Shown: positions 45,497 through 57,600 of the stretch, piece by piece
Position numbering within the stretch: position 1 is the stretch's first letter
Layout of the letters: every line of letters starts with the position of its first letter
NCBI GenBank assembly: GCA_026826555.1
Contig: JAKSZT010054573.1
Location: 702,505 to 766,504, forward strand
Length of the DNA: 64,000 bases
From: Tolypeutes matacus
Taxonomy: Eukaryota > Chordata > Mammalia > Cingulata > Chlamyphoridae
Direction: 5' to 3'
Made by a program: the position numbers and the translations under genes
The notes under the pieces: model-generated
Database searches by the model: none
The model's input: the letters and a program-made list of their open reading frames with translations, nothing else
Told to the model about the DNA's origin: nothing

Positions 45497-45809
45497 CTAT
45501 AAGGGTTTTGATGGTAATAACTATAGGGATTAAAAAAAACAAAAAACAGCAGATGAAACATTTGAGAATGTACAGTTTCCAGTCTCACAATTGTCATCAA
45601 TTCTTGCTTTCTTTGGGTTTAGCTGTGACTCTTTTTTGAGGCGCTTTGTGGAAATAGTCAATTTCCCACTTTTATTTTCCAGTGGTGACAGCTCCTCAAA
45701 TATACTTTTCCTGTGACTCTGCTTCTTTAGGTATGATTAAAAACAAACCTTGCTAAGATGAACAATAGATATACCAGTATTTCAAATGGGTAATTTACAT
45801 CTCTAGACT

Positions 45810-46189
45810 CGAGGATAGGTGTAAATCACTTGAGGTGGCAATTCAGTCCCTGTACAGTTCCCCTCTTCTGCTGGGCTCATGGTAGGAGTTGAGGTATGGT
45901 CATGTGACATGATTTGGCCAGTAAACTTGGCTGGAAGGACCATGACTCACTTCTGGGTGGAAGCTTTAAAAGGCAGTGCATGATTCATTACATTTCTTCC
46001 TCCTACCCAGTTGGGCACAGAAATACCTGCTGATCTGGGGACCCCTTAAAGTCCCCAAGTGACCTTAATGAGTAGAGTCCCTGTATGTTGGTCAGGGAGC
46101 GTAAGTGAATAATAAATTATTGTATGAAGCCATTAGAATTTTAGGCTTGTCTGTTACACAGTGTAACTAAGCCAAATTGACTGACACAC
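45810..46189 (+). mobile_element. MLT1-type MaLR LTR
   Basis: Sense-orientation MLT1 features: CATGTGACATGATTTGGCCA, a polyadenylation-like AATAATAAATTATTG followed by ATGAAGCCATTAGAATTTTA, and the terminal GTCTGTTACACAGTGTAACT with CTGACACA. Confidence 0.65.
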
Positions 46190-48808
46190 TATTGCGTGGG
46201 ACTTCTGCCCTTGTAGTCGACACTGTAGTGTGCGGTTCAGACCCGCTTCAGGGAGAGGCATCATTTCGGCAGCTTCTGGGAGTGTTGTGTGCTGAAGCAT
46301 CACAGCTGCACTTGTTGAGGGACACTTCATTGTTTCAGCCTTCTCCCTGTCCCTGGGAAGAGCCCACACCCCAGTACTGGCCAGATAGTGGAAGAAACAT
46401 TCCATCCTCTTACCTCAGTCCCAGATAATGCTAAAGGGCCACCCCTGCTCCAGAGACTCCCATGGGATCACCTGAAACTAGATTGCAACTGCATCTCAGC
46501 TCAACTTTCCTCTCTGCTCCATTCTACTCCCCTCACATGTCCTGACCCTGCTAGCTGCACTTCCTGCATGCACATCTCCACAGCAGGACATTTCCCAGGC
46601 AAACTGAATTAAGAAAGTCCTATATAGGAAGGATCAAATTTGGCTCCTCCCCCCTGCCCCCCTCCCCGCCCCAACTGGCTAAAGGAAAAATGATCCTGTT
46701 AAGAAAGGTTAAGCTCATAATTTACTACATGACGTTGAGCTCAGTGAGACATAGTTTGGGTTAAACGTTACGGCAGGTGAGGGCTGAGAACAGTGGTCTT
46801 TTGCTAAATGCTGCCGTCACCCAGCTTTGGAGACCGTGGCTCTCAGCTGAGCCACGGGAATAAGCCGGGTGGGTGCTGGGGTTACTGTGGTGTACTGGCT
46901 AACCTGCGCTGCAGATGGAGGCTCACATAGAAAGAAGGAGGTTTCAGCCATGGCATGAGGAGAGTTTGGGTTTGATATGGGCACGGATTATAAGCTTTGC
47001 AAAAGTTTTGTTGAGGGTGCTTTTGGAATCTCTTTTCTTTGGAACATTCAACTGGGAATAAAGCATCATCTATCCTGAATGATGTAGGTTTATTACTTTC
47101 TGACAACAAAAGAAAGAACTCAGTGGATGGCCTTATAAAGACATCTGCAGAATTAAAATACCAGTTTAATTGTGATATATCTGTTGTGTCACATTCTTTA
47201 GAAATGGTTTCAGTTTAAATCAAGGCGAAGGACTTCTACTTGAAAAGAACTTCCGGTTGTAATTCCTGCAACAACTTCCCTAAATTTCTCGCTTTGTTTC
47301 CTCTGAAAACCAGTAGCTAACCTATTGCCATAAGGTGCAAAGGATCTCCACTAATGACATCTCCTAGAATTAGCTAGAATACCTCCTCTCTTTTGGCCCA
47401 TATGAAGGTCGGTGCAGCGATCTTTCTTCTGCCACTTCTGTCTTGTCAGAAAGGCAGAATCTCCAAAATAAAGACTGAATCATGCCTTTTCGAGGTGGCT
47501 ATTGGAAGGCCCCATGTCTTGATTTGTGACCTGGACCTCTGAAATCCTGGGCAGGAAGAGACTTGAGTGGGGGCTGGTGGTGACAAATAAAGCAGAAATG
47601 TATTCTGAGGGTGGCCGTTGTTCATGGACTCGTTTAGTACAGTTTGGGGCTCTGGATGTGGAAACCCAAGAGGATCCCATTTCAGGATAGCAAGCAGGTG
47701 GTAGGTAAAAATCCGCTCTCCATTCAGAGGCAGGAGCTATGAATATTAGTCAATTGATCTGAATGTAAAGAAAAGAGTGGAATTTGAGCACTACTCTAAG
47801 TTGACATAGAGTGAACAGAGCTAATAGTCCAGGACTGAGCACACAACTGCAGCTAGACCAATGACATTTCTACCTGGAGCTTATGCCAAGATTTCAGGAG
47901 AGAGGAATCTCTGTGTGAGAACTGAGTCTGGAGTTATTGGCAGCCATCTTTATTTCCATGTGTAAAGTTTACTGGGAATAAACCTAATAATAAAGACAAA
48001 AGAGAGGGGAGCAAGGAAAAAAAGATGGTCTAAATGGCAAGGTTTGACCCTGGATACTGCATCTTTCAATATATGAGTCAATACGTTTTTTGGGGAGGGC
48101 GGGGATAGACTTTATATTAAGTGAATTTGGTTTTTGTCATTTGTAATTGAAATAAGTTCATATCATCTGAGCTGTTCCCCTGAAAAACTGGCATGGAAGA
48201 TAATAGAGATTACACTTCCAGATTTTCAAAAGAGACATGCTTTATGACTTAAGAATTTTAAACCAAACAGTTGACTTTTTCAAGTGAAATCCTAGGGGAA
48301 GACATTCTTTGATAAGCAGGACCCAGAAATTATAACTTGATGTCTTGGTCCAGTTTATGATCATGGCTTCAAGCTACAGAACTTGGTCTGGTTTGCAGAT
48401 CTGGCTGAAGGACCAGTTCCTCCATCTACTTCGAGCAGCCTACGATTACCTGCTCTGCTTACAACCCCCTTCTGAGGTGGTCAGAGGGAGTCGTGTGTTA
48501 TAACATGGCCCTGTGACACTGGTCACAGTTGTTTGAACCAGGGTTGGAGGCTTCACACAGATGCAGCCTTCTCTGCTTGATTTACGTCTCTGCCCACAAT
48601 CAGACCTTTAACCTGAGTGATAACTGGTTTACCTAGGAGATATTATCAATAAATTTGAGCATGATATATACAGAGTCAGTGGTCAAGTGAGAGAGAGAGA
48701 GAAACAGAGAAGGCAGAAGCCAGGAAGTCAGAGAAGACATTCAGCCACCAGGACACTTGGCAGCAAGTGACAAACTTATCTGGGAATGTCTGAAGTTGAA
48801 AAGGGAAT
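46190..48808. other. Mostly unassigned sequence
   Basis: No gene was recognised. It includes a C-rich tract at about 46,637-46,672. The stretch 48,330-48,740 has an LTR-like feel (GGCCCTGTGACACTGGTCAC, then a GAGAGAGAGAGA run), but I cannot name or bound it. Confidence 0.35.
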
Positions 48809-49361
48809 TGGTTTTTGCTAAATCTGCTCAAGCTGATACCATAAAATGAAAAAAAATTTAGGAGATACTAGGGATTGGACCCAGGACCTTGTACATGGGA
48901 AGTAGGCACTCAACCACTGAGCTACATCCACTCCCCAAGGATTGGTTTTTAACAATGGTGATTTATTAGCTTACAAGCTTATAGTTTTGAGGCCTTGAAA
49001 ATACCCAAATCAAGGCATCATCAAGATGATACCCTCTTCCTGAAGACCAGTGGCTGGTGATCCTGGACTCTTCTGTCACATGGCAAGGCACGTGGCGGCA
49101 TCTGCTGGCCTCTCCCTTCTCTTCCGGGCCTCCTTGATTTTAGCTTCTTGCTTCCGTGGCTTTCTCTCTATGTCTGGATTCCACTCTCTTATGGAGGGCT
49201 CCAGTAAGAGGATTAAGACCCACCCTGAATGAGGTGGGTCACAGCTTGACCTAAGGTCCTACTCACCAGAAGGCCCTCCTTTCAAAGGGTCCCCACCCAC
49301 AGGAATGGACTAACTTTAAGAACACACTTTCCTGGGGTCCACACAGCTCCAAACCATCACA
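48809..49361 (-). mobile_element. MaLR-like solo LTR with SINE inside
   Basis: Shares CACATGGCAAGGCACGTGGC, the GCATCTGCTGGCCTCTCC block and the opening GCTCAAGCTGATACCATAAA with the copy at 738-1,194. It ends CAAACCATCACA-like at 49,361. A SINE splits it at 48,848-48,937. Confidence 0.75.
48848..48937 (-). mobile_element. Short tRNA-derived SINE
   Basis: On the minus strand: GGGGAGTGGATGTAGCTCAG, then GGGTCCAATCCC as a degenerate B-box, ending in an A-rich tail that reads as A on the plus strand next to CTAAATTTTT. It lies within an LTR; no clean TSD was seen. Confidence 0.8.
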
Positions 49362-49419
49362 GCATGTAAAATACAATATAAATCATATAAAATGTTGGTG
49401 GTTTATCACGTCTCCCTAA

Positions 49420-49645
49420 AGGGTGAGTTCCATCCGCCCTCGGCTCCGCTCCTGGCCCCTGACCTCACTCGGCATCCCTGGGGCTGACCCCCAGGCTGTG
49501 GTCCCAGGTTCTCCTGTGCACAGGCTCCCAGCTGGGCGTGGCCCGAGGGAGGTGGCTGTGTCGTCCGTAGGGTGGCAGCTGCTCTGGACAGGCCTGCTGT
49601 GGTCCCAGCTTCCACCAGAGGTGCGGCCCTGGGTTCGAGAATCGT
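49420..49645. other. Short GC-rich unassigned stretch
   Basis: Noticeably GC-rich compared with its surroundings, with open frames in both directions typical of GC bias. No domain or known repeat was recognised. Confidence 0.4.
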
Positions 49646-49659
49646 GAGATGTTGCTAAT

Positions 49660-49810
49660 GGTTACAGGACTCTCTTTGGGGTGACAAAAATGCTCTAAAT
49701 CTGATATGGTGAGGGTTGCTCAGCTCTGTGAACACATTAAAACCATTGAGTTGTACACTCTAAATAGGTGAATTGTATGATGAGTTATATGTCAATAAGG
49801 CTGTTATATA
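49660..49810 (+). mobile_element. L1 3' end (L1MA/L1MB type)
   Basis: TTTGGGGTGACAAAAATGCT, AACACATTAAAACCATTGAG, TTGTACACTCTAAATAGGTG, then a TATGTCAATAAGGCTGTTAT end: the standard sense L1 3'UTR terminus. Confidence 0.85.
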
Positions 49811-50028
49811 TAATTTACTTTACTACTGTGATATTTTGTTTGATCATAAGATTTTTTTCTGGCTTTCCTGCAAATTCATTTATTAGATAATCAAAATGTA
49901 CACTTTAGCAATTCCATTTTCAATCAAGATACTTGAAAGATGTCATTCTTAATTTTTGATAAATTTTAACTATGAAGATGGTCTTTCTGCTGATGCACCT
50001 GTTACTGGAGCTCTTAGGAGTCTATGGG

Positions 50029-50125
50029 GGTGGGCGCGGATTTGGCTCAGTGGTTGAGCGTTTTCTTCCCATGTATGAGGAGGTCCTGGGTCAATCCCCA
50101 GTACCTCCTTAAAAATAAAAAAAAA
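50029..50125 (+). mobile_element. Short tRNA-derived SINE
   Basis: Head GCGGATTTGGCTCAGTGGTT, B-box-like GGGTCAATCCC and an AAAATAAAAAAAA tail. TSDs of 11 bp with one mismatch are GAGTCTATGGG (50,018-50,028) and GAGTCTATAGG (50,126-50,136). Confidence 0.9.
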
Positions 50126-50434
50126 GAGTCTATAGGCTGTGACGGAAACAGATGTATTTTTGACAATTATTTTGAAATATATAATCTTAGTACCTCTAGA
50201 GCTGATGATTCTTGTGGGATGACTTTTCTAAAAAGATTTGATTCTTCATACAAATAGTTGAATCTGATTTAATTTTAAATATGAATTTATACAGTAGCAT
50301 TGTAATATTTCCTCTGATATTTCCTGTAACATGTGATATGAAGTCACTTCATGATTTCTTTAAATAAAATTTTATTGAAGTGTATATCATTCATACGTGA
50401 ATGTACATGAACAATAAATGTATAGTAAAAGTTG

Positions 50435-50928
50435 TGAATTTACAAAACAAACATGCATATCATCAGATAAGGCTCTCATACNNNNNNNNNNNNNNNNNNN
50501 NNNNNNNNNNNNNNNNNNNNNNNNNNNNNNNNNNNNNNNNNNNNNNNNNNNNNNNNNNNNNNNNNNNNNNNNNNNNNNNNNNNNNNNNNNNNNNNNNNNN
50601 NNNNNNNNNNNNNNNNNNNNNNNNNNNNNNNNNNNNNNNNNNNNNNNNNNNNNNNNNNNNNNNNNNNNNNNNNNNNNNNNNNNNNNNNNNNNNNNNNNNN
50701 NNNNNNNNNNNNNNNNNNNNNNNNNNNNNNNNNNNNNNNNNNNNNNNNNNNNNNNNNNNNNNNNNNNNNNNNNNNNNNNNNNNNNNNNNNNNNNNNNNNN
50801 NNNNNNNNNNNNNNNNNNNNNNNNNNNNNNNNNNNNNNNNNNNNNNNNNNNNNNNNNNNNNNNNNNNNNNNNNNNNNNNNNTGAATTTACAAAACAAACA
50901 TGCATATCATCAGATAAGGCTCTCATAC
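50435..50928. repeat. Exact 47-bp repeat on both sides of a gap
   Basis: 50,435-50,481 and 50,882-50,928 are identical (both start TGAATTTACAAAACAAACAT and end GGCTCTCATAC). This is what two overlapping contig ends that were not merged would look like. The long open frames crossing the N run are artefacts. Confidence 0.95.
50482..50881. other. Assembly gap (400 N)
   Basis: Four hundred N between identical 47-bp ends. Confidence 1.
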
Positions 50929-51779
50929 GTCTCCCCACCGCCTATACCTTGCATTATTGTGGAACATTTGTTACAAACTATGAAAGAGCATCTTTAAAAT
51001 ATTGCTATATTTTAAATGTGAGCTATAGCTCATATTTTACATTTGGTGTCTTTTTTCCCCAACCCACCCAATTATTAACACCCTACATTAGTATTACGTA
51101 TTTGTTATCGTTCATGAGAGAACATTCTCATATTTGTCCTGTGAACCACAGTCCATCTTCCACCACAGGATTCCCTGTGTTATACAGCCCCATGCCTTGT
51201 ACAATCCTTTCAAAGTGCACGCTCGGTGGCTCTCATGTTCATCACAGAGTTGTGCTGTCATCACCTCAGTCAATGTTAGACATTTGCTTTACTCCAAAAG
51301 GAGAAATCCCATAACCTCTTATACCCCCAATTGTCACTTAGAATTGAAATATCTTCTTGCCATTGCTGCAAAATATTGCAATGTTACTGTTAACTATCAT
51401 CTGTAAGTTACATTACTTGTAATTTTCTGTGTATCACCATATACTTACTACTTTATAAAAGAAGAACATTCTTATATTTATACTATTAACTGCAATCTTC
51501 ATCTACCACCGAAATCACTGTTATTATGCATTCCCTAGATTATTCTCTAGTTTCCTTTCAATTGACATTTACGTCCACAGAGTACCCATTTCAGCCATAA
51601 TCATATTATAAATCAGTGGTGTTAGTTATACTATCAACTCTATTCATTTCCATACTTTTACAATTAACCTTATTAATAATGCTATGTATGATTTAAAATG
51701 CCTGTTTGTGCATTCTGTCACCGTATCTTCAATTACAAGAAAAACTTAGTTTTGAAATTTTCTTCTTTAATGACTGGTT

Positions 51780-54110
51780 CATATGAAGCTTCATGTAAAA
51801 AACAGGGGTTCTTTTCTGTCAAATGCAACAGTCTTTAACCTTAATTCCATTTCTAAGCCTGTGGATGTTTGTATTGCAAAGTCACAGTAGATTTCAAAAG
51901 CAGAGCTGTTTAACGCTGAAGAATTCTAATAGCTCCCTGATACGCTTTATTGCAATATGCATATGTAGGCTTTTATGTTGTAATAATTTACGAAGTTTAT
52001 TGCCCGACCATCTGCAATCCCTGTCCTGGGGCTCAGGTCAGGTAGCTGTGTTTGTGCAGATGTCACTGAGATGGGCCCCAAATGTCCAGGTAGCCAGGCG
52101 ACATCGTGGGGCCTGGTGCTGCCCCTTTCTCTTGGTGTCAGGTACGCAGCCACTGATGCCTCCATCGCTGCGGCTGCTGCCAGTGTGAATGTGGACCCTG
52201 TCCTTAGAGATGCCTTCCAGAGTGGGGGTGCCTCCGCGTCAAGCAGTTTGCTTATTCATCACACTATTACTAGTGCCTGGCATCACATAGCTCTTTCTAG
52301 TTAGTGACGTTGAATTTAAAATTTGGTTCAGGGTGGAGGTTGGCTGTGACACAACGGGAAACTGAGGCCATAATGCATGGGAAAATGTCTCTTACTCACA
52401 GGTCCCAGAGAGGGGGTGGGCACGAGGGGTCGACAGGACATGCCATCGGCCCAGGTGGCCCAGCCAGCAGGTAGGGAGCACACAGGCAGAGCGAGAGGGC
52501 CTCGAGGGGTTGGGCCTTTCCTGTGGTCCAGGGGTGGAGGGTAGATTTCCCATGGCAGTCAAGGATTGGTTAGTTTAAAGCAATTGTGCACGAAAGGGGG
52601 TCTGAGGACAGTGGGCAAGGTCAGCTTATCATTTGGGACCAGCTCTGGGTTCCAGGTGAGGCCTGTGGGTGGTGGCTGCAGATGCGGATTTGGGCTCTGG
52701 GGGAATTTATGCTCCGGGGCTGGAAGCTGCTCATTAACTACACCAAAGGTCAGTGTTGAGGCAAGTGGCTGAGTAGGATGGATGCCGAGGCAGCACACAG
52801 AGCATGGTGATGCTACCACAGCAGCTCTGCCTCGATACTTGGGGAAGACGCGAGGACAACGCTGTTGTTCTCCTTGCTAGCCTGCATTTCTCTCTGGTTC
52901 TCTCCTCCTGCTGGATTATCCTCTCCTGGAAGGGTAGAGCCATCACTTCCTTACTAGCCATCCATAGAAACTCCTGTTAAGGCTGCTGTCCCAGGAATTT
53001 GAGGAGGAGGAGGCAGAATTCACAGCTTGTTTATTTAATATAATTTATTTCTCCCAACCACCAGGACAGATCCAATGTGCATTTTACAGGTGAAACCCAG
53101 ACAGATTTGCCACTGAGACGGCCCCAGTGAATGAGGTGGGACTCAAGTTCATGTGTTTATCCTCCCTGCCCAGTGCACTTTCTCCTTTACCCTCTTGCTT
53201 CCTTCCATTTTACACAGTGAACATTCAAGATCAGGTTTAAAAAGTCAGAAAGTTAAAGAAAATTCAGTTTCGTGGCTGATTGCCATTGCAGATAGTATAC
53301 AATCTTGTTTATGGGTGTGGTAATCGTTAGCAGTTACTGACAGGTCATATCCCAAGGATGCAAGGAAGATGAAATCCATTCTGTTTTCAAATTGAATAAA
53401 AATACAGAATACAAATCTATAGCCACACATTTCAAAGCCTTTTATTATGAATACATAGATGCTTGTAAGACACCAAAAATAGCTTTTCAGTAAAATAAAT
53501 TTTTTTGCTGGTTAATTGGTTAGTCATACAAGCCAAATCTATACCAATAAGGCAGCTGAGAACCTCCTAAATTTAGTTTATGAAGTAGAAATGATGGATT
53601 GATTGATTTTTTGATCATCAGTACTGCATCTTCCTACCTTCTAGATATAGACATTCTCTAAGGAACTGCCTGTGCCTTCTCTGCTTCTTTCTCAGTTTAT
53701 CCTTTGGTGGTCTTCACCAAGCCCAAGGTTTCAGATCCCTTAGTTGACTCTCCAATATTTACCTGTAATCAATTAATTCAACTTACATATATTTTTAGAA
53801 ATGGAGGAAACAGCAGTGAACAGAACAGACAGGTCTCTGCTGACATGGAGCTTACATTTTAGCCAGGGGTATGTCAAAAACATACAGATACATATAAATT
53901 AGAAGTCCCTTCTTCCCTGCATCCCCATCTGGCATAGCTGTGTTTAACCAGGAGGAGGTACAAGGGAAGGAGAGGAAAAAGTCTTTGGGTCCATTGAGTG
54001 GGGAAAGGAAAGGAAATATAACCTCATTCACCTGCCTGCTATGTGGATATTTCTAGATGCTTCCTAAACATCTCCATCTGGATATCCAGAAGATACGTCA
54101 AAATTCAACC
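51780..54110. other. Mostly unassigned, possible LTR piece
   Basis: The GC-richer stretch 52,330-52,780 reads like an ERVL-type LTR from memory (ATGTCTCTTACTCACAGGTC, AAAGCAATTGTGCACGAAAG), but I cannot name it and saw no TSD. A weak repeat-like piece lies near 53,800-53,890. No gene is recognised; the frame at 51,823-52,188 has no domain. Confidence 0.35.
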
Positions 54111-54119
54111 TGTCTAAAA

Positions 54120-54358
54120 ACAGACTACTGATCTACTGCCAGAACACAAAAGAATACATACTGTATGGTTTCATTTATATGAAGTCCAAATCAGGCAAAA
54201 CTCATCTGTGGTGACAGAAGTCAAAATAGAACTTACTTTTAGGAAGTGGAGAGTAGGAGGGAGTATGAGGGGCTTCTGAGGTTCTGGTAATGCTCTATTT
54301 CTTGACAGGGTGTTAGTTACATGGGCATGTTCCTTTTGTGAAAATTCATCAGGCTATG
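54120..54358 (+). mobile_element. L1 3' end fragment, sense
   Basis: GGTTTCATTTATATGAAGTC, GGCAAAACTCATCTGTGGTG, a TTACATGGGCATGTTCCTTT block, and AAAATTCATCAGGCTATGCA: sense L1 3'UTR. It lies head-on with an antisense L1 fragment starting at 54,360. Confidence 0.75.
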
Positions 54359-54359
54359 C

Positions 54360-54690
54360 ACTAAAAAACATTTATTGTGGTGGAGTACACAGAAAATGCA
54401 CATACTCTGTAAAACTTGATGAGTTTTCACAAGCAGAACACAACCATGTTATCACTAACTAAATGAAGAAAGAACATTATCAGTATCCTATCTAGTCACT
54501 AACTTCCCTCCACCCCCCAAAAGTGTAGATTGTGTTTCATTTTGTCCTTTCTATAATGTATGTTTTCTTTTGTGTCTGACTTTGTTCACTCAGCATTGGG
54601 CTTGTGACATTCATCCATGTGGTTGTATGTGGCAGGCTGCTCGTTCTCATGGTCGAATAGAATTCCATGGCCGCCTTTTGCTTTTTAAAA
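54360..54690 (-). mobile_element. Old L1 3' end fragment, antisense
   Basis: Antisense L1 phrases: GTCTGACTTTGTTCACTCAG, ACATTCATCCATGTGGTTGT, then AATAGAATTCCATGGCC, corresponding to the ORF2 C-terminal region and 3'UTR. Confidence 0.75.
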
Positions 54691-54699
54691 AAATTAATA

Positions 54700-57600
54700 G
54701 TGGCTTACCATTATTCTTGATTTCTGTGCTCAAAATCCTACAGTTCTTTGACCCATCTGATGCTCTCTCTCCTTACACCAATTAAGTCAAGCCTTACTGA
54801 GTCTATTTCCATTGTTTCTGTCACACCACACAGGAGCAGGAGCAGGAATTGAGTCTTCCTGGAGGTCCATGGAGTGCTTCAAAGAGAAGAGACCACTGAG
54901 GTACCCCATGAAGGACAAGTGGCACACCAGGTAGGCACGGGGTTCACAAAGGCTCACCTGGAAGGGAGCACGGCGTGTGTGAATGCGTGGAGGCAAACAG
55001 CGATGTGTGTGCTCCAGGGCCCTGAGCCTTTCACTTTTCAGCACGGCTGAGGCATTGGAGGAGTGGGAGAGGAACTTGGAAAGGTGGATCATGGAGGAGG
55101 CCTTATGCGATGCTAATCCATTTGGACTTGTGTGGTCACAAAATGGGGATAACTGGTAGTGTTTTAACTAAGAGAGGAAATTGATTGTATTTGTCTTTTA
55201 GAAACATTGCCATAACTTAATGAAACATAGATGGAATGGGGAGGGTGCTCTCAGGGAGACAAGCAATCGCAATATTCCCGATGATAAAATTTTAACATCT
55301 TGGCAAAAATAACAGCAATGGATATAGCAAGGAAGTGGTCAATGCTGTGTGTTAAGATGGTAGAATTGACTGGAGCTGGCCACTAGGAAGGTGCTAGAAA
55401 GGGAGGATGCTAGGATGACTCTGAGCCTTTACTGCCATGGGTGACTGAGGTGTAAAGTGGTGCCTTGAGCCAGGGTAGCCTCTTGAGGACGAGGAGAATG
55501 GGGAGGAAGAAAAGATAATGAAATGTGTTGTGGCTCTGGTGGAGTCGAGGTGGGAATAAAACATTCAGGTGGAGAAGTCAGTAGGCAGTTAAAAATAACG
55601 GTTCTGTGGGCTTGGGAAAGACGTATGGGCTAGAGGCATGTAGTTAGCAGCTGTGAACATTCCAGGGATAATGATGGATGTGAATATGGTCTCTGAAGAA
55701 GAAGGAGAGTGAGAAGTAAATCAGAGAAGTCAGATTCTAAGAACCCTGGGAAGCATCAACGTTTAAGTGACGGGCAGAGGGATCAGAGCCCCGTGAGAGG
55801 GACCAAACCAGGAAAGTATGTTGCTTTGACAACCAAGGGGGTAAACAGTTTTGATAAGAAGGGGATTACCAACAGTGTCGAGTAATATGGAAGGGTCAAG
55901 GAAAACAAGGACCAACAGCTGAGCAGGGGTTTTGACTAAAGCAATTGATTCCATTGAGGTGGAAACCAGATGGCAACAGACCAAGAAGAAATGGGAGATA
56001 GGGAAATGAGTTCTCTTGACAATGACTGTTGTTGCAAAAATCTTGCCTCTGGAGGAGGGAGAAATGGGAAGATAAATAAAAGGGTCAAGGGGGTTTGTTT
56101 CCTTGCAACATGCTGCAGTATTATATGGACAGCAAGTATTCAGTAAGAGAGTGTTGGAAGGAAACTTAAATGATTTCTAATCCCTTCCTTCACTTATTAT
56201 CATAAATTTTATTGGTTAATGGGCACGAGGTCACCATTTAAACTTATTCTTCACTCTGTAATTCAGAAACCAGAGTTGTGAATTTGTATAGTCTAGATTC
56301 ATAAACATACAAATCCCTGGCTGGCTTTTATGAGAAATATTGTTAAGCACTTATATTTAAATACTTTGTGGTACATCCAATTTTCATAACATAAAGTGGC
56401 AGAGTTTCCAGTGACTATTGTCATTATAATAATTGAAAAAATGTTTTGAATTAAGTAGGGTTTTGGAATGGCAAATGTAGAGAGAAGGGAAGATTTATTT
56501 CAACAATACCCAGTCTAGGGAGGAGGCAGAACCCATCAAGATGAAAGCTGCTTTTTTGCTTAGGAAAATACCCATCAAGCCCCTTGTCTAGTTTGCAATG
56601 GGGAGGTTGGAACAAAGGGAGACAAAAACGCTCAGCATACTGGAGCTGCAGGAATTTCCTGCTCTTTTTGGTCCAGGTGCTTCAGGAGTTTTGGAGCCCA
56701 GGAAAGAAGGTAGAGAATGCAATTTCATGATGATGGAATCTATTTTGTTTCCTGCTGAATCTCTCACTCCTAGATCATGCCTGGTATATAAATAAGCATT
56801 CAATAAATATTTGTTGGGTGGCCGAAAAGATTATAGAGTAAGGGCAGGCTTCAGAAACATGGGAAGATTCAAATATGGGATTCTCTGGGTAAGAATGGCT
56901 GAGGGGCTTTCAGAACAGAAGTACCTGATACTCAGTTTTAAGTTGTTTCTTATTCAGTGCTACCATTCTCCCCCTTTACCTCTGAGACTTTAGCAAAGAG
57001 ATTTCATTTAACACTATAGCAGGGTTGGGCTAATGGTACCTTCAGAAAAGAGGAGAGGGGCCAGCCATGTCCCAGGGGGTGGGGGAAGCTGGGTAGAAGA
57101 CAGCAGATAGCAGAAGGAGCCCAGATAGAGTGAAGACAAACAAGAAAACGAACTCAGGGCTGAGGTGATGGGCAATAGCCAAGAGATTCTGTGACCCCAC
57201 GCTGAGAATATGAAGAAATATTTGAGAAGAACCTACAGAAACGGGGCACATACTTCTTTACCTGTTTGTTAAAGAAATGGCACAGGGAAGGTATGTATAT
57301 AGATTCACAATTTGAATTTTAAATATACAAACATGCATTTACCACCAAGTACCTGCTCCCACGCACATGTATTCACACACACATTCCCCTCTGCGAGGTG
57401 TGGGGGAGCAGAGAGTAATCTACAGCTGGGGCCCTTTGATCTTCCTGTTTATCCTTGTGGGCTTAGGCGAGAGGCACATCTCAGAAGGGGCACAATCCTC
57501 CACTTCCCTGAGTCATGGCGCCTTGCCTAGGTGGCCGACATCCTGAAGCAGAGTTCTTCTTGGTTGCTAAGCGGTGGGGGCGTGCTTTGCCTGCAGCCAT

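Larger units (their letters stand above)
50360..51720 (-). mobile_element. L1 3'UTR-like region (tentative)
   Basis: It opens with TAAAATTTTATTGAAGTGTA and later has two copies of the L1-3'UTR-type motif (GCATTATTGTGGAACATTTG near 50,950, and ATTAACACCCTACATTAGTA near 51,076). Both are like the antisense motifs at 26,880 and 28,670. Orientation and extent are inferred. A 400-bp gap lies inside. Confidence 0.5.

Noticed and set aside
50418..51314. Long open frames of up to 298 codons across the N run
   Set aside because: Most of the length is N translated as X, and the flanks are L1 3'UTR-like sequence with a duplicated 47-mer; this is a gap artefact, not a gene.
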